Of a stretch of 64,000 bases of DNA, positions 33,773 to 42,977 are shown piece after piece. The DNA is from Palleronia aestuarii (GTDB lineage Bacteria; Pseudomonadota; Alphaproteobacteria; Rhodobacterales; Rhodobacteraceae), in the NCBI RefSeq assembly GCF_003253995.1, contig NZ_QKZL01000014.1, positions 13,413-77,412 of the forward strand. The letters run 5' to 3'. Position 1 is the first letter of the stretch, and the number at the start of each line of letters is the position of its first letter. Under the pieces are notes generated by a model. The model saw only the letters and a program-made list of their open reading frames with translations. It ran no database searches and was not told where the DNA came from. The translations under genes and the position numbers were made by a program.

Positions 33773-36244
33773 TCAGAACACGAAATCCGTCTGGTCGAGA
33801 TCGCCGATGGAGACGTTGACGAGCGTGATCGTGTTGCCGCCCAGGGCGTCGATGATTGCGTCGGCCCCCTGCTGACTCAGGTGGTTGGCTCTCAGATCGC
33901 CCAGGCCGCCGATCGACGAGACGTCGGAGAGATCGATCTTCTCGAAACTGTTGCGCGCCTCGAAATCGAGGATCCGGTCGCGGCCGAACCCGTTCTGGAA
34001 CACGAAGCGGTCGGCGTTGAAGTTTCCGGCGAGCACGTCGTCGCCCGCCCCCCCGACGATCCGGTCGAAACCCGAGCCGGCAAAGATACGGTCGGAGCCG
34101 TCGTTGCCGATGAGCGTGTCGTTTCCGGCTTCGCCGAAGAGCGCATCCGCGCCGGCCCCGCCGGTCATCTCGTCGTTGTCCGATCCGGCGAAGAGCCGGT
34201 CGTTGCCCTCGCCCCCGTCGAGGACGTCGTTGCCCGATCGGCCGAAAAGGTTGTCGGCCTGCTCGCCGCCGCGCAGGACATCCGCGCCGCCGCCGCCGTC
34301 GAGCCGGTCGAAGCCGAGCCCGCCGAAGAGCCGGTCGTTGCCACTGCCGCCGAAAAGCGCGTCGTTGCCGATCTCGCCCGAGAGGAGGTCGTTGCCCGAT
34401 CCCCCCTCGAGCCGGTCGTTGCCGGCCCCGCCGACGAGCTCGTCGGCGCCACCCTCTCCCAGCATCAGGTCGGCCTGCGATCCCCCCCTGAGAACATCGT
34501 TGCCGTCGCCCCCGAACATCTGGTCGTAGCCGTCATCGCCGTAGAGGATGTCGGCGCCGCTGTTGCCCGAGATCGTGTCGTTGCCGGCATCCCCGCGGAC
34601 GACGTCGTTGCCGTTGCCCCCGAAGAGCCGGTCGAAGCCGGAATTGCCGCGGATGATGTCGCTGCCATTACCGCCGTTGATGATGTCGTTGCCGTCATCG
34701 CCGTTGAGGAAGTCGCGCACGAGCCCGCCGATGATGCGGTCGTTGCCGCCAAGGCCGCGAATGGTCTGGGAGGTGGTGTAGTCGGAATAATCGACGGAAT
34801 CGTTGCCCGGGCCAGGCGTTGGCTGCGCCACGTCCCCGTCGACGATGGTGATCGTCGAGACCGTCGCGCCGTCGTAGAAGATCGACGGTGACAGCGACAG
34901 CAGGAAGGATTCCTCCGATTCCACGTTGCGGTCGCCGATGATTTCCACGTTGAATGAGAAATCCTGCTGGCCCGGCGCGACGTTGATCGTCCCCGATTGG
35001 GCGACGAAATCCCGTCCCGCCACCGCCGAGCCATTGCCGACGGTCCGGTAGGCGATCTGGAACGATTCCGTCGCGGGTCGCGAGAGCGACATCTTCACCG
35101 CGACGTCGCTTGTTCCGGAATCGCCCTCTACGACGGTCGGGCTGGTGATCCCGATCGCGGGTTGCCCGAGGCCGTCATCGTCGAGGATCCAGACGATCGA
35201 CTGGTCGACGACGTTGCCGCCAGGGATGCGCGCGGTCGTCGTCTCGGAGTTTTCGATGAACGCCTCGAAGAGGAAGAACTCGTCCGACTCGACACTCGTG
35301 TCATTATCGGTACGGATCCGGACCGTCTCCGATTGTTCGCCGGGCTGGAATGTGACCGACCGGGCACCATAGTAATCGACGTCGGTTCCGACCTGCGCGG
35401 TTCCCGAGACTAGGCGGTAGCCGACCTGGGTCGTCGCCGCAGCGGGGCTGCTGAGATTGACCGCCAGATCGGCGTAATTGTCGTAGCTCCCGTCGTTTTC
35501 GGTGAGCGTCGCTCCGGCCGTGCTGACCGACGGCCCGTTCGGGGCGGTGTCGTCATCGATGATCGTGGCCACGCCGAGCGCGGATTCGGCGAAGCCCGAG
35601 GGGGTGGCGAAGCGGATTCCGAACTGCTCGTTCGGTTCGACCTTCTCGTCGCCGAAGATCTGCACGCCGATCGTTGCCTTCGTCTGTCCCGCGACGAAGC
35701 TCAAGGTGCCATCGGCCGCCCGGAAATCCTCACCCGCCGTCGCGCTGCCCGATTGCGTGGTCCAGGGAATGCTGAAGCTGTTCGTGGCCGGGCGTGACAA
35801 GCTGACCTCGAAATTTGCGGTCTGCGTGCCTGAATCGTTTTCGACGAGGACGGGGCTCGAGACAAAGATCGCGTTCGGCACGACCGTACCGTCGTCGTCG
35901 AGGATGAAGACCGTCGCCCGGCCCACGGGGGCGTCGCCGGGAAAGTTCGCGTTGCCCGAGATCACGAAGGCCTCGAAGACGAAGGCCTCGTCGGGTTCCG
36001 CGACGCTTTCGTTCTCGGTGCGAAGCTGGATGGTTTTCGACTGCTCCCCGGCCTGGAACGTGACCTGTCGGCCGCCGTAATAGTCGAAATCGTCCCCAAC
36101 CTGCGCGGTGCCGGAAAGCAGGCGATAGCCGATCGTCACGGGCGCCGTCGCCGGGGCGTCGAGATTGACGGAAACGGCCGGATACGCGTCGTAACGACCA
36201 TCCCCTTCTGCAGAAGATCCGCCGGTAATGTTTACAATCGCCAT
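33773..36244 (-). CDS. Calx-beta / RTX calcium-binding secreted protein
   Basis: 823 residues. Four Calx-beta domains fill residues about 1-470 and alternate in type: domains 1 and 3 share YRLxSGTAQVGxDxDYYG and VTFQxGEQS, domains 2 and 4 share a different consensus (SLSRPAT, then a serine/alanine-rich strand). About 28 RTX nonapeptides (GGxGxDxLx) follow, then a 75-residue C-terminal domain ending DLDQTDFVF, resembling the uncleaved type I secretion signal (hydrophobic/acidic end). There is no N-terminal signal peptide, as expected for type I export; no T1SS genes are in the window. It is probably a surface or biofilm protein that folds on meeting calcium outside the cell. Confidence 0.92.
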   Translation of the reverse strand: MAIVNITGGSSAEGDGRYDAYPAVSVNLDAPATAPVTIGYRLLSGTAQVGDDFDYYGGRQVTFQAGEQSKTIQLRTENESVAEPDEAFVFEAFVISGNANFPGDAPVGRATVFILDDDGTVVPNAIFVSSPVLVENDSGTQTANFEVSLSRPATNSFSIPWTTQSGSATAGEDFRAADGTLSFVAGQTKATIGVQIFGDEKVEPNEQFGIRFATPSGFAESALGVATIIDDDTAPNGPSVSTAGATLTENDGSYDNYADLAVNLSSPAAATTQVGYRLVSGTAQVGTDVDYYGARSVTFQPGEQSETVRIRTDNDTSVESDEFFLFEAFIENSETTTARIPGGNVVDQSIVWILDDDGLGQPAIGITSPTVVEGDSGTSDVAVKMSLSRPATESFQIAYRTVGNGSAVAGRDFVAQSGTINVAPGQQDFSFNVEIIGDRNVESEESFLLSLSPSIFYDGATVSTITIVDGDVAQPTPGPGNDSVDYSDYTTSQTIRGLGGNDRIIGGLVRDFLNGDDGNDIINGGNGSDIIRGNSGFDRLFGGNGNDVVRGDAGNDTISGNSGADILYGDDGYDQMFGGDGNDVLRGGSQADLMLGEGGADELVGGAGNDRLEGGSGNDLLSGEIGNDALFGGSGNDRLFGGLGFDRLDGGGGADVLRGGEQADNLFGRSGNDVLDGGEGNDRLFAGSDNDEMTGGAGADALFGEAGNDTLIGNDGSDRIFAGSGFDRIVGGAGDDVLAGNFNADRFVFQNGFGRDRILDFEARNSFEKIDLSDVSSIGGLGDLRANHLSQQGADAIIDALGGNTITLVNVSIGDLDQTDFVF
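34001..34756 (-). repeat. 28 tandem RTX nonapeptide units (27-bp period)
   Basis: Counting back from the 75-residue C-terminal tail, 28 in-frame nonapeptides of the form GGxGNDxLx are coded without interruption. Most carry the G-D ligands; units such as GGLVRDFLN, GGSQADLML and GGEQADNLF are degenerate. This makes the DNA strongly 27-bp periodic. Confidence 0.85.
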
Positions 36245-36342
36245 GTATGAAACAATCCTTTTTCGACCTAACTAGCGGTTTTTCATCGGTAAAAATATTT
36301 TCCATCCGGAGGAACCGGAACAGTTCAAATGGTATGGCAAAC

Positions 36343-36371
36343 GTTAACCTTTTCGCAATGGAAAGGTTAAC
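36343..36371. promoter_or_regulatory. Perfect dyad upstream of the RTX gene
   Basis: GTTAACCTTT and AAAGGTTAAC separated by nine bases, in the 220-base AT-rich gap between the RTX gene start and the glycosyltransferase end. No T run follows on the minus strand, so a protein-binding operator about 100 bases before the RTX start is more likely than a terminator. Confidence 0.5.
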
Positions 36372-36464
36372 GCGCCCAGAACGGACAGCTTCGTACCGGG
36401 AGATACGGGTTGCGTATCGGGTAGGCCCTTCCGGGATGCGCGTCCTGAAAGCAGAAAATTTGGG

Positions 36465-38417
36465 TCAGCGTCCGGTGCGGCCGAGCCACCGTTCTACGGC
36501 CTGGCGGAGGGACCGGTCCGGCGTTGCGGGCTCGTCCGGCGCGGCGGGTGCCGCGGGCCGGTCCCAGGGATCGGTGTCGTCCACCACGTTCCGGGCCGGT
36601 CGGGATCGGGGCGCGGCGGGCGGTTCCGGCAGGGGGGCGGTCTCGGCCATCTGCGCTGCCACGCGGTCGAAGGTCGGGGCCAGCCCGTCGATCTCCGCGC
36701 CCGATCGCAGGGCGGCGAGGGCCTCGTGGATCTCCTTGACCGCGTCGGGGATCCGGGGGGAGGCCATCATCTCCGCCTCGGACGCCGCGGCATGTCCGGT
36801 TCCGCTCGGGGTCGAGACGTTTCGCGTGTCGATCTCGGCATGCGCGCGCGGCCAGCTCGGCCTGCAGACCGCTTTGAGCGTGGCGCACATCCCTTCCGGG
36901 TCGGACAGGAGATCCGCGTGGGACACTATGCAGCGCCGCACGCCGCGGCTGCTCGTTTCGGCGTCGAGCACGTGCCGGAGCCAGAGATGGAGCCCGTGGG
37001 CAATCGGCAGGCCGCGATCGCGGCGCAGACCCCCGGCCATGTCGAGCGGCGCGCGCATCGGGATGAAGATCGTCAGGTCCATCCCCTGCTCCTCGGCCAG
37101 GGCGCGCCAGAGCGGCAGCAGCCGGCTCGCGGCCGGATCGGCGATCACGGCGTCGTTCAGATCGGCGAAATCGGCGATCAGCATCTCGAGAAGCGTCTGG
37201 CGGTGGTGCCGCGCCGCGTCGGTGTCGAACCAGCCGGGGGGGACGGGGCGGGGATCGTCCGGCCCCGTCCCGGTCTCGGCCAGGATCGCCGCATGCACCG
37301 CGCCGATCCGGTCGGGCTCGGACGTCTCCGCAGCGAGGCGCCAGCGGGGCGGCGTGGCGCCGCGCCGGACGAGGAGGTCCGCGAGCGCCTCTCCGCCGCC
37401 GGCCGGCGCACCGGCGATCAGGATCAGACGGCCGCCATCCGCATCGCCAGGGGCCGGGACGGCACCGCGTTCCGCCCCGGTCCGGGGCGGGGCGGCCTCG
37501 GGGGCCGGGACGTCGAGCCGGCGAAGCGCCTCCACCATGGTCGGGTCCCGCCGCACCCGTCCTGCCTCGAGGTCGGCACGAAGCCGGGCGCGGCCCGGCA
37601 ACGTCTCGCGGAAGGCCGGCCAGATCGTGCCCGTGGCCTCGGTCATGGCGAGCCAGCGGCGGTACTTCCACGACGTGCCGATCGGGATCTCCGGCGCCGC
37701 GCGCACCGCCTGGCCGATGCGGCGGACGGAGCGCTCGAACATGTCCCGCCCGCGGATCGGGTAATGGTAGATCCGGATCGGGACGGGGCGCGACGCGGGC
37801 GGCGTGCCGTCGTAGCCGGCCGAATGGGCGCCGCGGCCCACCGATTGCAGCCCGCGCGTGCGCAGGAGGAGCTTCGGAGGCAGCGCGTGGTAGAAATAGG
37901 GCGCCTCCGGCCCCGGACCGAGCAGCGCGGCCTCCGTCCTTTCGCCCGTGGGCAGGGGCGGGGGCGGGTCGGCGCGGCAGGTCAGGACGTCGTAGAACGG
38001 GCCCGTCCCGAGCGCGTCGCGCGGGCCGATCATGTTGTGCCGCCGGCAGGTCAGAATCCCGGCCGCGTCACTCTCGTCCGGCAGCATGTCGCGCAGGTCG
38101 CCCGTGGGCGAGCGCCAGAACTCGTCGGCATCGTTGCAGAAGACCCATTCGGCGCCGAACGCGTCGCGGGCCATCAGGGCCATCCGCGTCGCCCAGACAT
38201 CTTGGAGATAGGCGGTCGAGGGCTCATTCAGCAGCGTCAGCACCCCGCGCCGCACGAAGGGGCGCAGCGCGTCGGCGGTCCCGTCGGTCGAGCCGTTGTC
38301 GGTCGCGATGACATGGTTCACGCCCTGCGCGAGGTGCCAGGCGACGTTCAGCGCGACGATGTCGGCCTCGTCGCGCACGAGGAGCGTCATCACGAGGCGC
38401 GGTCTCTCCCCGCTCAT
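36465..38417 (-). CDS. Fused glycosyltransferase (GT2/GT92-like) and sulfotransferase-like protein
   Basis: 650 residues in two parts. Residues 1-275: LVMTLLVRDEADIVALNVAWH, ATDNGSTDGTAD and WVFCNDADEFW, the nucleotide-sugar and DxD-type motifs of GT92/Glyco_tranf_2_4 enzymes. Residues about 335-560: a sulfotransferase-like fold with PMRAPLDMAGGLRRDRGLP and HGLHLWLRHVLDAE, but the expected PAPS loop is replaced by IAGAPAGGGEAL, so activity is doubtful. A proline-rich tail closes the protein. ATG 38417 overlaps the stop of the upstream 1354-residue glycosyltransferase gene, implying coupling. A bifunctional enzyme that adds and sulfates a sugar is one possibility. Confidence 0.75.
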   Translation of the reverse strand: MSGERPRLVMTLLVRDEADIVALNVAWHLAQGVNHVIATDNGSTDGTADALRPFVRRGVLTLLNEPSTAYLQDVWATRMALMARDAFGAEWVFCNDADEFWRSPTGDLRDMLPDESDAAGILTCRRHNMIGPRDALGTGPFYDVLTCRADPPPPLPTGERTEAALLGPGPEAPYFYHALPPKLLLRTRGLQSVGRGAHSAGYDGTPPASRPVPIRIYHYPIRGRDMFERSVRRIGQAVRAAPEIPIGTSWKYRRWLAMTEATGTIWPAFRETLPGRARLRADLEAGRVRRDPTMVEALRRLDVPAPEAAPPRTGAERGAVPAPGDADGGRLILIAGAPAGGGEALADLLVRRGATPPRWRLAAETSEPDRIGAVHAAILAETGTGPDDPRPVPPGWFDTDAARHHRQTLLEMLIADFADLNDAVIADPAASRLLPLWRALAEEQGMDLTIFIPMRAPLDMAGGLRRDRGLPIAHGLHLWLRHVLDAETSSRGVRRCIVSHADLLSDPEGMCATLKAVCRPSWPRAHAEIDTRNVSTPSGTGHAAASEAEMMASPRIPDAVKEIHEALAALRSGAEIDGLAPTFDRVAAQMAETAPLPEPPAAPRSRPARNVVDDTDPWDRPAAPAAPDEPATPDRSLRQAVERWLGRTGR

Positions 38418-41400
38418 GCCGCGTCCTTCCGTTCGAGGACGTAGACCTGCCGCCCGCCATCCTGCAGCGAGGTCACGACGATCCGGCTCCCGTCGCGCGC
38501 GGGGACGGGGTGCAGGTCGCAGCGGAACGGCCCGTGCTTCGGCAGATGGCCAGTGAAGCGCGCGAGCCGCTGCGTCTCTCCGGTCGCGCGGTCGAGTTCG
38601 ACGAGGTCGATCTCCTCGGCGTAGGGCGTGTCGTAGATCGCGCGGCGCGGATCGTCGGGGACGTGGCGGATATGGACGTTGGCGGTGATGAGGCCCTTGA
38701 GCGGGTCGTGCGGCTCGGAAGCCTTCGGCACGGCGTCGCGGATCGCGGCGAAGGCGCCGCGGTCCTGGTGCCAGAAATAGAGCCGCGTATCGTCGAGCCA
38801 CATGACATGGCTCGTCCCGCGCGCGAGGAAGGCGAGGTCACGGCCGTCCATGCCGCAGGTGAGGCTGACCCCCATCTTTCCGGTCCAGGGCCCGGTGAGG
38901 CCCGCGCGGCGCCAGCGGAGCTTGACGGTGAAGCGCTTGCCCCCCGGTGCGATCTTCACGTGGTTGAACCAGTAGGCGTAGGCGCCCTCCCGATGCTCGG
39001 CGCGCTCGGGCTCCGGCAGATGTTCGGCGAGGAACGCCGCCGCACGGTCGAGGGGCAGGATCAGCCGGTCCTCCGCCGCGGCCCCGAGCCCGATCCGCCA
39101 GACCCCGTCATCGCCGGGGGCGCGGTCGCCCGGCCGCGCGTCCGCCCCGCCGACATAGCCGTAGCCGGGCCGCGCGCGGTCGAGGCGCGCCATGTTCACC
39201 GACAGGGCCGTCTCGCCTTCGGGATCGACGGCGTAGACAGGACGCCGGAGCGTCCGCGTGAGGCCCGTCTCCGGATCGTGGAGCCGGGCCACGAAAGCAT
39301 CGCCCTCCGCCCCGCCCGCCTCGCGGTCGTTCCAGACGAGCCGCCCGTCGGGCAGCCACTGCGCCATCGGCCCCTGTTGCCAGCTCCAGGCGCGGCTGGT
39401 GCCCAGCCGGGCGAAACCGCCGTTCGCGATATCGACGATCCCGATCTCGACCGCGTCCTCCGGCGTCATCCAGCGCTCCGCGAAGCGCGCGCGGTAGGCC
39501 GCGATGCGGGTTTCGCCCGCGTCGAGGACGGGGATGTCGTAATAGCTGTGCGCGTGGAAGAGCCCGGTGCCGCTGCCGAAGGTGAGCTGGCGCAACCGCC
39601 ATTCCGGCGCGATCGTGTCCGATTGCCTGCGTTCCGCCGCGCGCCTGCGGGCCGCACGGGCGCGGACGGGCTGCAGCGCGGCGCCGGTCGCGGCGATCGC
39701 CAAGACACGATCCCGCCAACTTCCCTCGCCGCACGTCTCCCCGGTCATCAGGTTGACGTCGCCGAGATCGATCCGCCCGTCATTTCGCTCGAGATACTCG
39801 ACGATCCGCCCGCCATAGAGCGATCCTGCGGGGCTCGCCCCGCTGGTCTTGCGGCGCCGGTCGAGCCGGGCGGCGAGATCGGCGGTCCACTTGTAGTGAT
39901 CGACCCGGAAGGGCAGGGTCTCTCGCCACTCGGTCGACTTGATGCGCGGGAAGTGCATGAGCGGCAGGCCGTAGAGGAACTTGCCCGGCCCGATCCCCTG
40001 CGGCTGGTGGCCGCCGAGGCCCGGCAGCACGTCGCCGCGGTGGAGCATCGTCTTCACCGTGCCGGTGGCGTCATCCACCCCGGGCCGCTTGCCGAGCGCG
40101 ATGCCGATATCGGCGCGGACCGGGAATTGCGCCCCGATCGGGCGGTCGGGCCGGACGGGGGGAAGGCCGCCATCCGCCGCGACCCGGTCGACGAAGGGCC
40201 CCTGCACGCAGGCCACCCGCCGCTCGGCGCAGAAGGCCGTCACCTCGTCCAGGGGGGCGGGGTAGTCATGGAACTCGTCGGCATCGGCGCTGACGATCCA
40301 GTCTTCGGGCGCGGCGAGGCGCGATTGCAGCGCCCGCCGCCGGTCCCACATCCCCGAACTCGTATAGGGCCCGATCCAGATCTCGGGCTCCGGCAGGCCG
40401 CGCTCGGCCAGGAGCGCACGGGCGCGCACGAGGCCGGGGCTCTCCTCCTCGCGGGCGTTCAGGATCAGGTGCATCCGCGCGGGCGCGATGCCGAGGCCCG
40501 CGTAATGGTCGAGGAAATGCGGCAGGAGAGGCAGGTCGCCGCCCGCCTCGCCCTCCACGCCGATGCAGGAGACGAGCCGCACCAGGCCGGACGGCCGATC
40601 GCCCGGAGCCGGACCGCCGATGGGGCCCGCCGCGTTCTGCGGACCCCACTGCGCCTCGATCGCGGGACGGGCGGCCTGCCATTCCGGCGCTTCCCCGAAC
40701 CGCGCGAGCCTGCGGGCGACCTCTTCGGGGGCGATGGCGTCCGGGGCGAGCGGCGGCTTCTCCGTGAGCCCGATCGTGGCGAGAAAGGCGTCGATCCGCT
40801 CGGGAAAGAGCCGCCGGTCGATGGCGATGCTTTCGGCTTCCCGCGCGCCGGGGCGGGTCGGGACGGGCGCGATCCGGTCCGGCGCCTCGAGCGCCTCGAG
40901 CGCCAGCCGCAGATCGGGCGCTTCCGTGCCGGCCCGCGTCCAGTACTCCCGCAGATAGGGCACGAACCGCTCGTGCTTGCGGGAATGGACCACGACCTTG
41001 CGGAAGATGTCGGCGAAGGATTGCTCCGCATCGTGCAGGCCCGTCATGACATCGGTCTGCATCCAGCCATGGCCCGCCTGCCGCATTTGCCGCTTCACGT
41101 GGCTTTCGGGCCGCCGCTTGGCCGGGTCGAACTCGGCCGTCTCGAGCGCGCGCGGCAAAAGCGCCGTGCGGTAGAGATGCTGGCCCGCGAAGCGGATCTG
41201 GCCCAGGAGCGGATCGGCCACACGGCCGCTGATCCCGAAGAGCGCGGGGTCGTGCCGCCGCGCCTCCGCGAGTAGATCCGCCACGGCGCCGGGGCGCAGG
41301 AGCACGTCGGCATCGAGGCAGAGCGTCCACTCGGCGCCGAGCGCGACGCCCTGCTCGAACGCCTTCTGCACAGCCAGCGCGAACGGCGTCTCGTGCAGGA

Positions 41401-42478
41401 CCGCGACCATGTCCTCCGGCACCTCAGCCAGGGCGAGTTCCCGCGCGGCGGCTTCGGTGCGCTCGCCCGCGGCGCGGATCACCACCGCCACCTCGGCGCG
41501 CGCCGCAAAGGTCGCGGGCCGGGGCGCGGCCTCCGCCCGCATCCGGGCCATGCGACCGCGCCAATCGGGGTCCGGACGCTCGGCCGGACCGCGCAGCGCC
41601 ACGTCGCCGAGGCGTATCCGGCCGTGCGTCGCGAGGTAGTCCCGGACCTTGCCGCCGTATTCGAGACCCGCCGGGCTCACGCCCGGGGTCGCGAGGCGCG
41701 TGGCGAGCGACGGCATCCGGCTCGCGGTCCACTTGTAATGCGCGCTGAGGAACGGAAAGGCGAAGCGGAAGGCCGGGTCGGCGATCGCCCGGACCGTGTG
41801 GAGCGGCCTGCCGGCGAGAAAGCGCGGACCGTCCCGGGACGCGGCCCCCGCGCTGTCGGGCGTCAGACCCTCGGGGTTGTGGCCCCCGCGGCGCGGCAGA
41901 ACCGAGGCCGCGTGCAGCATCAGCTTCGTCGTGGCGGAGATGCCGTGATGGCGGCCCGCGCCGAAGATGCGGAACGACGCCTCGCCCTCGACGGGAAACT
42001 GCTCCGCAAGGGCGGGCTCGGACGCGACGGGGGCGAGGCGGCCCTCGGGGGCGAGGCGGTCGATATGCAGCCCCTGCACGCAATCGGCGCCGACATCGCG
42101 GCACTCCGCAATCACCTCGGCAAGCGGTGCGGGAAAGACGTAATGTTCGTCGATATCGGCGTTCACGATCCAGTCGCCGGGCACGGCTACCCGGCGCTGC
42201 AGCGCGCGCCGCTCCTCCCACATCGCGTCGCTCGTATAGGGAGCGATCCAGCGCCGCGGCGCCGCCGCCCCGAAGGCCGCGAGGATCCGCTCGGCCTCGG
42301 CGAGCTCGGCCGACATCGTGTCCTCGGAATGGACGACGAGATGCATTGCGTCCGGCGCGATCCCGAGACCGGCGTAATGGCGCAGGAAATGCGGCAGGAA
42401 CCCTAGGTCGGTCCCGGTGCCGAGGCAGGAGACGAGGCGGATGCGCGGCGCGTCCGGAGAGGGGCCCGCGTCGCTCAC
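38414..42478 (-). CDS. Giant multidomain glycosyltransferase with duplicated GT-A domain and C-terminal propeller-like domain
   Basis: 1354 residues. Segment A (about 10-310) and segment C (about 640-945) are paralogous: both read RLVSC, FLPHF or LLPHF, HYAGLGIAP, WIAPYTS or WIGPYTS, RRALQ and DWIVNADIDEHY or DWIVSADADEFH, a Glyco_tranf_2_4 pattern with an acidic DxDE site. Segment B (about 340-560) is a GT2-like domain with LCLDADVLLRPGAVADLL. The last 370 residues contain repeated strands such as SWQQGPMAQWLPDGRLVW and TSHVMWLDDTRLYFWHQD, suggesting a beta-propeller. No membrane helices are visible. It probably makes several linkages of one surface glycan. The start could be slightly internal. 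Confidence 0.75.
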   Translation of the reverse strand: MSDAGPSPDAPRIRLVSCLGTGTDLGFLPHFLRHYAGLGIAPDAMHLVVHSEDTMSAELAEAERILAAFGAAAPRRWIAPYTSDAMWEERRALQRRVAVPGDWIVNADIDEHYVFPAPLAEVIAECRDVGADCVQGLHIDRLAPEGRLAPVASEPALAEQFPVEGEASFRIFGAGRHHGISATTKLMLHAASVLPRRGGHNPEGLTPDSAGAASRDGPRFLAGRPLHTVRAIADPAFRFAFPFLSAHYKWTASRMPSLATRLATPGVSPAGLEYGGKVRDYLATHGRIRLGDVALRGPAERPDPDWRGRMARMRAEAAPRPATFAARAEVAVVIRAAGERTEAAARELALAEVPEDMVAVLHETPFALAVQKAFEQGVALGAEWTLCLDADVLLRPGAVADLLAEARRHDPALFGISGRVADPLLGQIRFAGQHLYRTALLPRALETAEFDPAKRRPESHVKRQMRQAGHGWMQTDVMTGLHDAEQSFADIFRKVVVHSRKHERFVPYLREYWTRAGTEAPDLRLALEALEAPDRIAPVPTRPGAREAESIAIDRRLFPERIDAFLATIGLTEKPPLAPDAIAPEEVARRLARFGEAPEWQAARPAIEAQWGPQNAAGPIGGPAPGDRPSGLVRLVSCIGVEGEAGGDLPLLPHFLDHYAGLGIAPARMHLILNAREEESPGLVRARALLAERGLPEPEIWIGPYTSSGMWDRRRALQSRLAAPEDWIVSADADEFHDYPAPLDEVTAFCAERRVACVQGPFVDRVAADGGLPPVRPDRPIGAQFPVRADIGIALGKRPGVDDATGTVKTMLHRGDVLPGLGGHQPQGIGPGKFLYGLPLMHFPRIKSTEWRETLPFRVDHYKWTADLAARLDRRRKTSGASPAGSLYGGRIVEYLERNDGRIDLGDVNLMTGETCGEGSWRDRVLAIAATGAALQPVRARAARRRAAERRQSDTIAPEWRLRQLTFGSGTGLFHAHSYYDIPVLDAGETRIAAYRARFAERWMTPEDAVEIGIVDIANGGFARLGTSRAWSWQQGPMAQWLPDGRLVWNDREAGGAEGDAFVARLHDPETGLTRTLRRPVYAVDPEGETALSVNMARLDRARPGYGYVGGADARPGDRAPGDDGVWRIGLGAAAEDRLILPLDRAAAFLAEHLPEPERAEHREGAYAYWFNHVKIAPGGKRFTVKLRWRRAGLTGPWTGKMGVSLTCGMDGRDLAFLARGTSHVMWLDDTRLYFWHQDRGAFAAIRDAVPKASEPHDPLKGLITANVHIRHVPDDPRRAIYDTPYAEEIDLVELDRATGETQRLARFTGHLPKHGPFRCDLHPVPARDGSRIVVTSLQDGGRQVYVLERKDAA

Positions 42479-42977
42479 CGCCCGGTCGGGACGGAGGCGG
42501 CCCGGTCCTGCATCGCCCGCACGCCCCCAAGGCGCTCCGGGCGTCGGATCAGGGGGCGCGATCCCGGCCCGGTTGCGGCGGGACCCGGCATGGATCGGGA
42601 CGCTGCGGGATGGACGTCGTGCAAGATGCGATCGCTCCAGCTCTACTCTCGGCGGCGGCTCGCCCTGCCGCGGTAGGCCCGTCTTTAGCCATCCCCGGCG
42701 GGGAGGCCAAGCGAGGACGCCTTCCGTTGCGGCATTCGCGCCACAAGTCCGGCCCGTCGCGATCCGTCACGGGGGCGGCCGCGGGACCGGCGCGGGCCGG
42801 GCATTGTAATCGGAGATCGAATGCTTCAACCATCGGGGGAATTAATGCGGGATCGACGACAGAATACAGGCTGGACAGGCCGGCCAATCGCGCCCTTGGC
42901 AGATCTCCCGGCGACGAGCCGTGCGGTCCCTCGGTGCCAGATACCCCCAATAGCCGCATTTCCAGAAGGAGACCAGG
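42479..42977. other. Divergent intergenic region, no gene seen
   Basis: About 500 bases between the divergent giant glycosyltransferase and CapD-like genes. Overlapping frames here lack protein-like composition. AAGGAGA lies just before ATG 42978. Around 42800-42870 the GC content drops (TTGTAATCGG, GGAATTAATG), the most likely promoter zone. Confidence 0.5.

Noticed and set aside
34001-34756. Regular 27-bp repeats resembling a CRISPR-like or minisatellite array
   Set aside because: They are in frame and encode RTX calcium-binding nonapeptides; there are no spacers of unique sequence.
38510-41275. Plus-strand open frame of about 920 codons opposite the giant glycosyltransferase
   Set aside because: Same reason: no domain logic, and the minus-strand frame shows duplicated GT motifs.
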